This document shows, in pieces, positions 25,069 to 34,139 of a DNA stretch of 64,000 nucleotides; position 1 is the first letter of the stretch; each line of letters opens with the position of its first letter. Under the pieces are notes generated by a model. That model was not told where the DNA came from. It searched no databases and worked only from the letters and a program-made list of their open reading frames with translations. The stretch is from Bosea sp. Tri-49 (GTDB taxonomy: Bacteria > Pseudomonadota > Alphaproteobacteria > Rhizobiales > Beijerinckiaceae), in assembly GCF_003952665.1 (NCBI RefSeq), contig NZ_CP017946.1:1736001-1800000 (forward strand). Direction: 5' to 3'. A program made the translations under genes and the position numbers.

Positions 25069-26277
25069 ATGAGGCAAGCCGTGCTCCTGCTCAACCAGCT
25101 CCCGGACTTCCGCCAGCCGCTCCATCCGACCGATGCGGAAACGCTCGGCCCGGCGGGAGCCGACGCGATCGAGCGGCACCTCGCAAGCCGAGCCGAGCAT
25201 GTGCCGACGCCGCTGCGTGCCCTGCCCAGCCTCGCCGCGGAGCTCGGCATTGGAGCGCTACACCTCAAGGACGAAGGCCAGCGGCTCGGCCTCGGCAGCT
25301 TCAAGGCGCTGGGCGGCGCCTACGCCGTCACGCGACTTGTGCTGGAGGCGGCAACTGAGCGGCTCGGACGAACACTCGACGAAGCGGATCTGACCTCGCC
25401 CGAGGTTCGCGCGGTCGCGGCCGGGATGACCTTTGCCTGCGCCACCGACGGCAATCACGGCCGCTCGGTCGCGCAGGGCGCGCAACTCGTCGGCGCGCGC
25501 TCGGTGATCTTCATGCATGGCGGCGTCAGCGAGCCGCGAGCCGCGGCGATCGCCCGCTTCGGCGCCGAGATCGTGCGTGTCGACGGCACCTATGACGATT
25601 CCATCGTCGAAGCCGCCCGTGTCGCCAATGAGCACGGCTGGACGACTGTCTCCGACACCTCCTGGGACGGCTATGAGCGCATCCCCGGCCTCGTGATGCA
25701 GGGCTACACCGCGATCATCCGCGAGTCCCTTAGGCAGTTGCCGGAGCCGCCGACCCATGTCTTCGTCCAGGCGGGCGTTGGCGGCATCGCCGCAGCGATC
25801 TCGGCGCAGCTGTCGTTGGTGCTGGGCGAGAACCGGCCGACCTTCACCGTTGTCGATCCCGCCCGCGCCGCCTGCCTGTTCGAGAGCGCCCGCGCCGGGC
25901 GGCCGACCAAGATAGCCCATGGCGCGCCGACGGTGATGGCGATGCTGGAATGCTACGATCCCTCGCCGCTCGCCTGGCGCGTACTGTCGCGCACGGCAGA
26001 TGCCTTCATGACGGTCGAAGACGAGATCGCGGTCGAGGCGATGAACCGGCTGGCGCGTCCGGCCGGCAGCGACCCGGCGATCGTCGCCGGCGAAAGCGGT
26101 GCGGCAGGCTTCGCCGGGCTGCTGGCGGCCCTGCGCGATCCTGAGGCGCGGGCAGCACTGAAACTCGACGCGTCCTCGCGCGTCTTCGCCGTCGTCACCG
26201 AGGGCGCAACCGATCCGGAGCGCTATGCCGAACTGGTCGGGCTGACACCCGCCGAAGTCGTCGGGAAGGCTGCGTGA
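25069..26277 (+). CDS. Diaminopropionate ammonia-lyase (PLP-dependent)
   Basis: A 402-residue fold-type II PLP enzyme. The lysine that holds PLP is in KDEGQRLGLGSFKALGGAYA, followed by the phosphate and coenzyme loop ATDGNHGRSVA. The first part (LNQLPDFRQPLHPTDAETLG) and VFVQAGVGGIAAAI are typical of the diaminopropionate ammonia-lyase group. The enzyme converts 2,3-diaminopropionate to pyruvate and ammonia. Related tryptophan synthase beta-like enzymes cannot be fully excluded. The ATG at 25069 lacks a strong ribosome-binding site; a GTG at 25081 is possible. Confidence 0.88.
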   Translation: MRQAVLLLNQLPDFRQPLHPTDAETLGPAGADAIERHLASRAEHVPTPLRALPSLAAELGIGALHLKDEGQRLGLGSFKALGGAYAVTRLVLEAATERLGRTLDEADLTSPEVRAVAAGMTFACATDGNHGRSVAQGAQLVGARSVIFMHGGVSEPRAAAIARFGAEIVRVDGTYDDSIVEAARVANEHGWTTVSDTSWDGYERIPGLVMQGYTAIIRESLRQLPEPPTHVFVQAGVGGIAAAISAQLSLVLGENRPTFTVVDPARAACLFESARAGRPTKIAHGAPTVMAMLECYDPSPLAWRVLSRTADAFMTVEDEIAVEAMNRLARPAGSDPAIVAGESGAAGFAGLLAALRDPEARAALKLDASSRVFAVVTEGATDPERYAELVGLTPAEVVGKAA

Positions 26278-26906
26278 TGTCGGACAGACTGACCCTGCTC
26301 TACCAGAGCCACTCGCCCTATGCCCGCAAGGTGCTGGTCTGCGCTCATGAGCTCGGACTGGCGGACCGTCTCGATGTCGTCCACCACGAGACCAGCCCGA
26401 CCAATCGCAACGACGCCGTCTTCGCCCAAAACCCGCTCGGCAAGGTGCCGGTGCTGCTGACGCCGGATACTGGGGCGCTCTTCGATTCCGTGGTGATCTG
26501 CGACTATCTCGACCGGCTCGCTGGCCAGGGCTCGCTGATCCCACGCGAGGGGCCAGCGCGCTACGCAGCCTTGCGCCTGCAGGCACTGGCGCAGGGCCTC
26601 TGCGATGCGGGGATTGCGGTGCGCTGGGATACCGAGCGCCGACCCGAGGCACTGCGCTACCCAGCGCTCGCGGCGGGCCAGACGACCAAACTGCTCGAGG
26701 CCTATGACTATCTGGAGGCGCAGACAGATCTCGACGGCCCGGTGACGGTCGGCCAGATCGGGCTGGCGACGGCGCTGGCCTGGCTTAGTTTTCGCAAGCT
26801 GCCGGATTTCCGCGCGCGGGCGCCTCGCCTTACCGGCTGGTACGACCGCTTCAACCAGCGCCCGTCGATGCGCGCCACGCCCTATGAGGGCGAGACGCAC
26901 GACTGA
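26277..26906 (+). CDS. Glutathione S-transferase family protein
   Basis: A 209-residue GST. The N-terminal thioredoxin-like domain is LTLLYQSHSPYARKVLVCAH with NPLGKVPVLLTPD and the glutathione-binding DSVVICDYLDRL. The C-terminal helical domain has DLDGPVTVGQIGLATALAWL. Start ATG 26277 overlaps the ammonia-lyase stop (TGATG); a GTG directly before it is an alternative. Coupling to an amino-acid lyase gene is unusual and hints at a thiol-linked substrate, but that is inference. Confidence 0.92.
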   Translation: MSDRLTLLYQSHSPYARKVLVCAHELGLADRLDVVHHETSPTNRNDAVFAQNPLGKVPVLLTPDTGALFDSVVICDYLDRLAGQGSLIPREGPARYAALRLQALAQGLCDAGIAVRWDTERRPEALRYPALAAGQTTKLLEAYDYLEAQTDLDGPVTVGQIGLATALAWLSFRKLPDFRARAPRLTGWYDRFNQRPSMRATPYEGETHD

Positions 26907-26909
26907 CCG

Positions 26910-27539
26910 TCAGCCCTCGGTCGGCACCATCGCAGCGACGACCAGATCGCTGGGGCGTTCACTCGCTCCCAGCCCCTCGGCAACGCCAAGACGGTCGGCC
27001 AGCGGCCGGTTCTGGCTCATCTTGCGCTTGCCTTCGAGCCGGGTGATCGGGATGCGCAGGCCAACGATGCCGCGTAGCTGCGCCTGCACGAAGGCTGGGG
27101 GCGCGTCATCGACGGCCCAGGGCTCGGCCTGGGTGCCCTCGTGCAGATTGGTGAGACGCGTCACGGCATCGAGCAGCCGCGCGGGTTCGTCGAAAAACTC
27201 GGCCGGGCCGTAGGCATGCACCGCCTGATAGTTCCAGGTCGGCACGACCTTGCCCGTCTCGCGCTTGGTCTCGTACCAGGACGGCGTGACATAGGCGTCG
27301 GGCCCGTCGAACAGGACCATGGCCTCGCCGATCGCCGCCTTCTGCCATTGCGGATTGGCGCGGGCGAGATGGCCGTGGAGCACACCGAACTCGCCCTCCT
27401 CCTCCGCCAGGATTAGCGGCAGCGGCGTCGCGAGCAGACCCTCGGCCGTGGCCGTGACGAGGGTGGCGAGCCGGCAGGCGCGCATCATCGCGTGGATCTC
27501 GGCGCGGTCGTCGACGCGGAAGGCCGGCGGCGTGTACAT
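26910..27539 (-). CDS. FMN-binding negative regulator, PaiB family
   Basis: A 209-residue split-barrel FMN-binding protein of the PaiB family. The start MYTPPAFRVDDRAEIHAMMR, the segment GVLHGHLARANPQW and VPTWNYQAVHAYGPAEFFDE match the family, and the end has QLRGIVGLRIPITRLEGKRK. Bacillus PaiB is described as a transcriptional repressor of sporulation and degradative genes, but the biochemical role of proteobacterial members is not settled. It is divergent from the MocR regulator with a 49-base shared gap. Confidence 0.9.
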   Translation of the reverse strand: MYTPPAFRVDDRAEIHAMMRACRLATLVTATAEGLLATPLPLILAEEEGEFGVLHGHLARANPQWQKAAIGEAMVLFDGPDAYVTPSWYETKRETGKVVPTWNYQAVHAYGPAEFFDEPARLLDAVTRLTNLHEGTQAEPWAVDDAPPAFVQAQLRGIVGLRIPITRLEGKRKMSQNRPLADRLGVAEGLGASERPSDLVVAAMVPTEG

Positions 27540-27588
27540 CGTAGCGTCTCCTTGCGGGCGCCGTCGTCATGCGGCTAATCTGGCCTGC

Positions 27589-29055
27589 ATGAAACGACCA
27601 GTTTCAAGCATTCTGACTGGACCAGTCGAAAGCGAGAGTGGCGCCCAACGCCGGGTCATCGCAGCGATCAAGCGCGAGATCGCGGCCGGTGTCCATGCGC
27701 CCGGCTCACGCCTGCCATCGACGCGCGCGCTCGCGGCTGAATGGGGCCTGTCTCGCACCACCGTGACGGCGGCTTTCGAGCAATTGTCCGCCGAAGGCTA
27801 TCTCGAAACCCGGCCCGGCGCGCGGGCTCGGGTCGCAGCCGGACTGGTGCAGCCGGAGCCGGCAGCCAGAGACGCTCCTTCGCCTCGCACGACCGAGCTC
27901 TCCGCCTATGGAACACGGCTGGCATCCGCCGCGCCCATACCGTGGAATCCACAGCCCTTCGCGCTGGACTTCCGCTATGGCGAGCTTGCCGGTAGCGACT
28001 TCCCGACGCTGGCCTGGCGGCGGGCGCTGGCGAACGCCGTTACAAGGCGGCCGGCGCGCCTGCGCTATGGCGATCCGCGCGGCCTGCCGGAATTGCGAGT
28101 GGCGCTGCAGGGCTATCTCTGGCGCGCTCGCGGGCTGCGGTGCGAGGCAGACGACATCCTCGTCGTCAACGGCTCGCAGCAGGGTTTCGACCTCTGCACA
28201 AGGTTGCTGCTCGATCCCGGCGACCGCGTCGTGATCGAGGACCCCGGCTATAATCTGGCTCGCCAGGCCTTCCTGACAGCTGGCGCGGAGCTTTCGCCGC
28301 AGCCGGTAGATCGCGAGGGCATGCACACCGCCGACCTTCAGCCGGCGCGGTTCGTCTTCGTCACGCCCTCGCACCAATTGCCGCTCGGCAGCATCCTGTC
28401 GGCGCCGCGCCGGCAGGAACTGCTCGCTTGGGCAACGCGCCATGGCGCCTTCGTCATCGAGGACGATTACGACGCCGAGTACCGTCATGGCGTCGGCCCG
28501 GTGCCGCCGCTGCGCTCGCTCGATCAGGTTGGCAGCGTGATCTATCTCGGCACCGTCTCGAAGACGCTCTCGCCGACCTTGCGGCTCGGCTATCTCGTCC
28601 TGCCACCGGCGCTGCGCGAGGTCTTCGCACGGGCGAAACGCATGGTCGACCGGCACACGCCCGAGCTCGAACAGGCCGCCTTGGCCGAGTTGATCGCGAG
28701 CGGCGCCTATGAGCGGCATGTGCGCCGCGTCCGGCGCCGCAATGGCGAGCGACGCACCGCCCTGCTGAAGGCACTGCGCGAGCGGCTGGGCGAGCGCGTC
28801 ACCATCGCCGGCACCGATGCCGGGCTGCATGTCCTCGCCTGGATCAATGGGCTGCCGCAATCGCGCGAGGCGGAACTGACGGAGCGGGCCGCGGCCGCTT
28901 CGCTCGGCCTCTACGGCGTCAGCGGGCTCTATGACCAGCCGGACAATCCCGACCGCCGCGCCGGCCTCGTCATGGGCTATGCCGCACTCGACGAGGCGCA
29001 GATCATCGCCGGTGTCGAACGGCTGGATGGGTTGCTGCGGGACCTCGGCGCCTAG
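27589..29055 (+). CDS. MocR-type (GntR/aminotransferase) PLP-dependent regulator
   Basis: A 488-residue fusion of a GntR winged helix (about residues 20-85; VIAAIKREIAAGVHAPGSRL, LSRTTVTAAFEQLSAEGYLE) with a fold-type I aminotransferase domain (about 125-488; DILVVNGSQQGFDLCTRLLL, FVIEDDYDAEYRHGVGPVPP, the PLP lysine in YLGTVSKTLSPTLRLGY). MocR proteins such as PdxR sense PLP or an amino compound. It shares a promoter gap with the PaiB-like gene and very likely controls it. The ATG at 27589 begins the family N-terminus; a longer frame upstream is antisense to PaiB. Confidence 0.93.
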   Translation: MKRPVSSILTGPVESESGAQRRVIAAIKREIAAGVHAPGSRLPSTRALAAEWGLSRTTVTAAFEQLSAEGYLETRPGARARVAAGLVQPEPAARDAPSPRTTELSAYGTRLASAAPIPWNPQPFALDFRYGELAGSDFPTLAWRRALANAVTRRPARLRYGDPRGLPELRVALQGYLWRARGLRCEADDILVVNGSQQGFDLCTRLLLDPGDRVVIEDPGYNLARQAFLTAGAELSPQPVDREGMHTADLQPARFVFVTPSHQLPLGSILSAPRRQELLAWATRHGAFVIEDDYDAEYRHGVGPVPPLRSLDQVGSVIYLGTVSKTLSPTLRLGYLVLPPALREVFARAKRMVDRHTPELEQAALAELIASGAYERHVRRVRRRNGERRTALLKALRERLGERVTIAGTDAGLHVLAWINGLPQSREAELTERAAAASLGLYGVSGLYDQPDNPDRRAGLVMGYAALDEAQIIAGVERLDGLLRDLGA

Positions 29056-29058
29056 GCC

Positions 29059-29856
29059 TCAATCGCGATAGACCGGCTCCTCGGCGTCGAGCTGGCGGCG
29101 GATCGAAGCCAGGTGCAGCCGCGCCGATTCCGGGTCGCCCTCGCGCATCTGGCGGTAGGCCGCCTCGGCGATCTCCGGCTTCACCGGCAGCACCTGGCGG
29201 CCGGTCGAAAGTGCCAGTGTCTGCACCTCGCAGGCGCGTTCGAGATAATAGAGATCATCCCAGGCCTCGGCGATGTTCGGGCCGAGCACCATCACGCCAT
29301 GATGCTTCATGAAGACGATGTCTGCCTCGCCGACCGCGCCGGCGATGCGATCGCCCTCGCGCTCGTCGAGGGCGAGGCCGTTATAGTCGCGGTCGAACGC
29401 CGTCCGGCCATAGAACTTCAGCGCCGTCTGACCGGCGAAAATCAAGGGGTCGCCCTCGGTCATCGAGAGCGCGGTCGCATAGGGCATGTGAGTGTGGAAG
29501 GCGACGCGGGCGCGCGGCAGGTTCTTGTGAACGCGGGCGTGGATATAGAAGGCGGTCGCTTCGGGCTGGCCCTCGCCAGCGACGACATTGCCGTGGAAGT
29601 CGCAGATCAGCAGCTTCGAGGCGGTGAGCTCGCGAAAAGCCCAGCCATAGGGATTGACGATGAAGAGGTCGTCATAGCCCGGCACCAGCGCCGAGAAATG
29701 GTTACAGATGCCCTCCTCGAAACCGTAGCGCGCCGCCATGCGGAAGCAGGCGGCGAGATCGCGCCGCGCCTCCCAAACCGCGTCGGAATCGAGGTTCGGC
29801 TGGTTCAGGCCGGCGGAGAATGCCGGCGCCGCGCCGGCCTTGAGGGAATGTGCCAT
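29059..29856 (-). CDS. Class II aldolase/adducin family protein
   Basis: A 265-residue protein of the AraD/FucA type. It has GFEEGICNHFSALVPGYDDL, the metal-binding histidines in ARVAFHTHMPYATALSM, and the third in DIVFMKHHGVMVLGPNIAEA. These enzymes cleave short sugar phosphates or act as decarboxylases; many bacterial members of this length are uncharacterised. It converges on the MocR gene with a three-base gap and is separated by 89 bases from the nitrate operon, so it is probably its own unit. Confidence 0.88.
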   Translation of the reverse strand: MAHSLKAGAAPAFSAGLNQPNLDSDAVWEARRDLAACFRMAARYGFEEGICNHFSALVPGYDDLFIVNPYGWAFRELTASKLLICDFHGNVVAGEGQPEATAFYIHARVHKNLPRARVAFHTHMPYATALSMTEGDPLIFAGQTALKFYGRTAFDRDYNGLALDEREGDRIAGAVGEADIVFMKHHGVMVLGPNIAEAWDDLYYLERACEVQTLALSTGRQVLPVKPEIAEAAYRQMREGDPESARLHLASIRRQLDAEEPVYRD

Positions 29857-29945
29857 GCACCTAGTCTAGGGCTGCATCGGCGCCGGGCAAGCGGGCCGCC
29901 CTGCGCCAGGCGAACAGGCCCGCGGTGACGGCCGCATAGCGGCTC

Positions 29946-31526
29946 TCAATAGACGTCGGCCTGATAGCGGCCGGCCTTCTTCAGCGCCGCGACATAGGCC
30001 ACGGCATCATCGACCGAACGCCTGCCGTGCTCGGCGACGACGTCGACCATGGCGCGCTCGACATCCTTGGCCATGCGCTTGGCGTCACCGCAGACATAGA
30101 AGTGTGCACCTTGTTCGAGCCAGGCGAAGAGTTCGGCGCCGCGCTCGCGCATCCGGTCCTGGACGTAGATCTTGTCCTTGCCGTCGCGCGACCAGGCGAG
30201 GGTGAGGCCAGTGAGCAGACCTTCCTGTTTCAGCGCGTTGAGCTCGTCCTCGTAGAAGAAATCCGAGGCGCGGCGTTGGTGGCCGAAGAACAGCCAGTTC
30301 TTCCCCTTGGCACCAGTCGCCTTGCGGTCGTGCAGGAAGGCGCGGAACGGCGCAACGCCGGTGCCGGGACCGCACATGATCACCGGCGTCTCCGGATTCT
30401 CCGGCAGGCCGAAGCCATGGGCGCGCTGGACATAGACGGGGACCTTGTCGCCGGGCTGGACGCGCTCGCCCAGATAAGTCGAGGCGACGCCCCAGCGCGG
30501 ACGCGAGCCGATCTTGTAGCGCACCGTGTCGACAGTGAGAGAGATGCGGCCGGGCGTGGCGTTGAACGAGGATGAGATCGAATAGAGGCGCGGCTGCAGC
30601 GGGTCGAGCGCCTCGACGAAGGCTTCCGGCGAGAGCCGCGCGCCGGAGAATTTGTGCAGCGTGCCAAGCACATCGAGCCGGTTGAGGTCACCGTCCGGAT
30701 CCTCGCCGGCCGCGAGCCGCTTTGCCTTCTGGCGGGTCTCGCCGCCAGTGACATAGGAGATCAGCTGGAACAGCGCATCCGGCGCCGGCCCGAGCCCGCA
30801 ATCGGCGAGCAGCTTTTCGCGCAGGCTCTTGCCGCCGACGTCGGCATCGGGCCGCGCGCCGAGCAGGGCGATGACGGCATCGACCAGCCGCAGATCGTTC
30901 TGCGCAACGATGCCGAAGGCGTCGCCGACGATGTAGTCGAGACCGCTCTCGGAGAGGTCGAACTCGACATGCCAGGTCTCCTTCTCGGAGCCTTCGCCAT
31001 TGAGCTTGCGCCGCGACAGGAAAGTGGCGAGCGCTGGGTTCTCTCGGCTGCGCCCAATCGGACCGGCAGGCGCGCTGGGCGCGATCTCGGTGGGTGCGGC
31101 GGCCGGCGCGCCACCTTCTTCCATCAACGCCTTGAGCTGGCGCAGCGTCTCCTTGCCGCCGGGCGCGCAGAGATTGAGCCGGCCTTCCTTGCCGTCCGCG
31201 ATCGCGGCCGAATAGGTCTCGCAGACATAGCCGCACTGGCCGCAATCCTGCTGCGCCATGGCGGCGAAGAGTTTTCGCGGCAGCGGCTTACCCTCGGCGA
31301 GCTGCATCCGCTCAGTGATCGCCATCGCCGGATCGTGCCAGGGCGCGCCGTCATCGGCCTCGCCCATCACCGCGGCATTCTCGGCCGGCGACAGCGCGGT
31401 GACGCCGGCATTGTCGAGCGAGAGCAGGCCGGCGAAGAAGCCGTTGAGCCAGGAGCGCTGCTCCTCGCTGAAGGGCGCCGTCTCGGGCAGGACCTGGACG
31501 AGCGGATTCGGCGCCTGGACGGTCAT
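29946..31526 (-). CDS. CysJ-like FAD/NADPH reductase with N-terminal Fe-S domain
   Basis: A 526-residue sulfite reductase alpha-type reductase. The FAD-binding module is seen at RLYSISSSFNATPGRISLTV, and the NADPH module at VIMCGPGTGVAPFRAFLHDR and FYVCGDAKRMAKDVERAMVD. The flavodoxin (FMN) domain of CysJ is absent; instead residues near 90-130 have CGQCGYVCETY and LNLCAPGG, the four-cysteine Fe-S motif seen in RnfB-type domains. It is the last gene of the nitrate operon and overlaps the nitrite reductase gene by four bases, so it most likely feeds NADPH electrons to that enzyme. Confidence 0.88.
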   Translation of the reverse strand: MTVQAPNPLVQVLPETAPFSEEQRSWLNGFFAGLLSLDNAGVTALSPAENAAVMGEADDGAPWHDPAMAITERMQLAEGKPLPRKLFAAMAQQDCGQCGYVCETYSAAIADGKEGRLNLCAPGGKETLRQLKALMEEGGAPAAAPTEIAPSAPAGPIGRSRENPALATFLSRRKLNGEGSEKETWHVEFDLSESGLDYIVGDAFGIVAQNDLRLVDAVIALLGARPDADVGGKSLREKLLADCGLGPAPDALFQLISYVTGGETRQKAKRLAAGEDPDGDLNRLDVLGTLHKFSGARLSPEAFVEALDPLQPRLYSISSSFNATPGRISLTVDTVRYKIGSRPRWGVASTYLGERVQPGDKVPVYVQRAHGFGLPENPETPVIMCGPGTGVAPFRAFLHDRKATGAKGKNWLFFGHQRRASDFFYEDELNALKQEGLLTGLTLAWSRDGKDKIYVQDRMRERGAELFAWLEQGAHFYVCGDAKRMAKDVERAMVDVVAEHGRRSVDDAVAYVAALKKAGRYQADVY

Positions 31527-33334
31527 GCCGCCTCTCCCGTCTGCGCAACCAGCGCCTGAAGCGCTGCGATCTCATGGCGGCGGGCGAAGGCGACGAAGCT
31601 TTCATCGGGCGCGTCGCGATGGACCTGCCAGGTGCGCAGGATTGCCTCGACCAGGGCCGGCGCGTCCTCAGCCTTGACCTTCTCGCGGAAGGGCCGGGCC
31701 ATGCCGCCATCGACGCCGTAGCCGCCGCCGACCAGGAGGTCGTAGCCCGGCACGGTGTCGCCCTCCTCGTTCACCGGCACCTTGGCGCCGATCAGGCCGA
31801 GATCGCCGATATAGTGCTGGGCGCAGGAATGGTGGCAGCCGGTCAGGTGGATGTTGACCGGCTGGTCCAGTACGATGCGCGGCTCGCAATGGGCGGCAAT
31901 GGCGAGCGCATCTTCCTTGGTGTGGGCGGCGGCGAACTTGCAGCCGGTCGCGCCGGTGCAGGCGATCAGGCCGGCGCGCAATATCGAGGTCTCGGCCGAG
32001 AGGCCGCAGGCCTTCAGATTGGCGATGACGTCGTCGACCTTGGCATCGGGCACGCCGGAGATCAGCAGGTTCTGCCAGACGGTCAGGCGGATATCGCCAT
32101 CGCCGCACTGTTGTGAAATGGCTGCGATCGTCCGCATCTGCTGAGCGGTGAGCTTGCCGACCGGCAACGCCACGCCGACCCAGTTCAGCCCGGGCTGGAG
32201 CTGGGCGTGCACGCCGATATGGGCGAGCCGGTCATAGACCGGGCGCGGCCTCACGAAGGCACCATCGACGCGGATCAGCCGGCGGCCGAGCCTCTCCTCG
32301 ACGGCGGCAAGGAACTTGTCGAAACCCCAGGCATCGAGCACGTATTTCAGCCGCGCCTTCGCGCGGTTGGTGCGGTCGCCATTGGCGACGAAGACGCGCA
32401 CGATCGCATCGGCGACGGCAACGGTGTCGCTCGGCGCGACGACGATGCCGGTGTCGCGGGCGAGGTCGTGATGGCCGGTGATGCCGCCGAGCGCCAGCCG
32501 ATACCAGATGCCGGGCTCGACGGCAGCGCCCTCGAAGGAAGCGCCCTCGCCGATCTCGATCGCCTGGAAACCGATATCGTTGGTGTCCTCCAGCGTCGCG
32601 ATCGAGCCGGCACCATCGAAGGCGACATTGAATTTGCGCGGCAGGCCGTAGAGCGAGCGGTCATTGAGGATGTGATGGTGCCAAGCGCGGGCATGCGGCC
32701 GCGTATCGAGCAGTTCAAGCGGGTCGATGCCGGCGGTGGCCGATCCCGTGACATTGCGGATGTTGTCGGCGCCGGAGCCCTTGGCGGTGAGGCCGAGATC
32801 GGCGAGGCCTTCCAGCAGCAGCGGCGCGTTCTCGGCGCTGATTTCGCGGACCTGCAGGTTGGCGCGGGTGGTGACGTGGCTGTAGGGACCGCAAAGTCGC
32901 TCGGCGAGATCGGCGACGCCCTCGAACTGCCAGGCTTTGAGGATGCCGTTCGGGATGCGCAGGCGGCACATGTAACTGTCCTGCGCCGGGGCGACATAGA
33001 ACAGGCCGTGATAGCGCCAGCGAAAATTGTCCTCGGGCTTCGGATAAGTCCCCGACGAGGCCTGATCCTTGAAGCGGGCATAGGCGTCGAAGGGGTGCTC
33101 GGCCGCCTTCCACTTCTCCTGGTCGACGAGCTTGCCGCCCCCGGCGACTGTCTTGGCCTGCGCCTCGGCATGCTCCTTGTCGGGGCCGGACGGTGCAGCA
33201 CTGCCCTGCCCGCCCGCGCCGCCGAGCGGCCCGAGGCCACGCGCAGCGCGAGCCGACTGCATGCCGCTCATGAAGCCTTCAAGGTAGCGCTTCTGATCAG
33301 GAGAGAAGTCGTTGCTCATGGGCGTTGCTGTCAC
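31523..33334 (-). CDS. NirA-type siroheme nitrite (or sulfite) reductase
   Basis: A 603-residue two-repeat siroheme/[4Fe-4S] reductase. The cofactor cysteines are ACTGATGCKFAAAHT (Cys-X5-Cys) and HLTGCHHSCAQHYIGD (Cys-X3-Cys). Siroheme-binding arginines are likely in SYMCRLRIPNG and RANLQVREISAENA. The neighbours make it the assimilatory nitrite reductase, producing ammonium in six electrons; it is the ferredoxin-type form, not the NirB form. The start is uncertain: GTG 33334 overlaps the upstream stop, while ATG 33319 begins MSNDFSPDQKRYLEGFMSGM. It couples by four bases to the CysJ-like gene. Confidence 0.93.
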   Translation of the reverse strand: MTATPMSNDFSPDQKRYLEGFMSGMQSARAARGLGPLGGAGGQGSAAPSGPDKEHAEAQAKTVAGGGKLVDQEKWKAAEHPFDAYARFKDQASSGTYPKPEDNFRWRYHGLFYVAPAQDSYMCRLRIPNGILKAWQFEGVADLAERLCGPYSHVTTRANLQVREISAENAPLLLEGLADLGLTAKGSGADNIRNVTGSATAGIDPLELLDTRPHARAWHHHILNDRSLYGLPRKFNVAFDGAGSIATLEDTNDIGFQAIEIGEGASFEGAAVEPGIWYRLALGGITGHHDLARDTGIVVAPSDTVAVADAIVRVFVANGDRTNRAKARLKYVLDAWGFDKFLAAVEERLGRRLIRVDGAFVRPRPVYDRLAHIGVHAQLQPGLNWVGVALPVGKLTAQQMRTIAAISQQCGDGDIRLTVWQNLLISGVPDAKVDDVIANLKACGLSAETSILRAGLIACTGATGCKFAAAHTKEDALAIAAHCEPRIVLDQPVNIHLTGCHHSCAQHYIGDLGLIGAKVPVNEEGDTVPGYDLLVGGGYGVDGGMARPFREKVKAEDAPALVEAILRTWQVHRDAPDESFVAFARRHEIAALQALVAQTGEAA

Positions 33335-34128
33335 GCCGCCTCAACGAAGCGGTGGCGCTCGTAGAGGAATTTCAGCACCGCCTCGCGCGCGGCGATGTAG
33401 GTGCGGTCGGAGACCAGATCTAGGCGCTTGCGCGGGCGCTCGAGACGCACGTCCAGCACCTCGCCGATGCGGGCGGAAGGGCCGTTGGTCATCATCACGA
33501 TCCGGTCCGATAGCAACACGGCCTCGTCGACGTCATGGGTGATCATGATCATCGTGTTTCCGAGCGCGGCATGGATCTGCATGATCGAATCCTGCAGATG
33601 GGCGCGGGTCAGGGCGTCGAGCGCGCCGAAGGGCTCGTCGAGCAGCAGGATCTTCGGCTCCATCGAGAGGCCGCGGGCGATGCCGACGCGCTGCTTCATG
33701 CCGCCGGAGATCTCGGCCGGGCGCTTGTCCCTGGCATGAGCCATCTGGACAAGGTCGAGATTGTGCATGATCCAGTCATGCCGCTCGGCCTTGGACTTGA
33801 CGCCGCGAAAGACCTTGTTCACGGCGAGCGCGACATTGTCGTAGACAGTCAGCCAGGGCAGCAGCGAGTGGTTCTGGAACACCACTGCCCGCTCCGGCCC
33901 GGGTGAGTTCACCTCCTTGCCCTCGAGCAGGACCGCGCCCGCACTCACCGGCGTCAGTCCGGCGACGATGTTGAGCAAGGTCGACTTGCCGCAGCCGGAA
34001 TGGCCGATGACGGAGACGTACTCGCCCTTGTCGATGACGAGGTTGATGTCCTTCAGCACGTTGGTCGAAGCCGCGCCACGCTGGAAGGTCTTCTCGACAT
34101 GGTCGATCTTGAGATAGGGAGTGCTCAT
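33331..34128 (-). CDS. nrtD: Nitrate ABC transporter ATP-binding protein (NrtD/SsuB-like)
   Basis: A 265-residue ATPase: Walker A VIGHSGCGKSTLLNIVAGLT, signature EISGGMKQRVGIARGLSMEP, Walker B ILLLDEPFGALD and the H-loop MIMITHDVDEAVLLSDRIV. The group includes nitrate, taurine and sulfonate transporters. Its place between nrtB and nirA fixes nitrate. ATG 34128 has AGGAG eight bases upstream. It energises uptake with NrtA (38996-40315) and NrtB. Confidence 0.92.
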   Translation of the reverse strand: MSTPYLKIDHVEKTFQRGAASTNVLKDINLVIDKGEYVSVIGHSGCGKSTLLNIVAGLTPVSAGAVLLEGKEVNSPGPERAVVFQNHSLLPWLTVYDNVALAVNKVFRGVKSKAERHDWIMHNLDLVQMAHARDKRPAEISGGMKQRVGIARGLSMEPKILLLDEPFGALDALTRAHLQDSIMQIHAALGNTMIMITHDVDEAVLLSDRIVMMTNGPSARIGEVLDVRLERPRKRLDLVSDRTYIAAREAVLKFLYERHRFVEAA

Positions 34129-34139
34129 GGTCCGGCTCC

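Noticed and set aside
25036..25069. Earlier start of the diaminopropionate ammonia-lyase at 25036
   Set aside because: The added 11 residues (MLAISLHLDIP) are unlike the family N-terminus.
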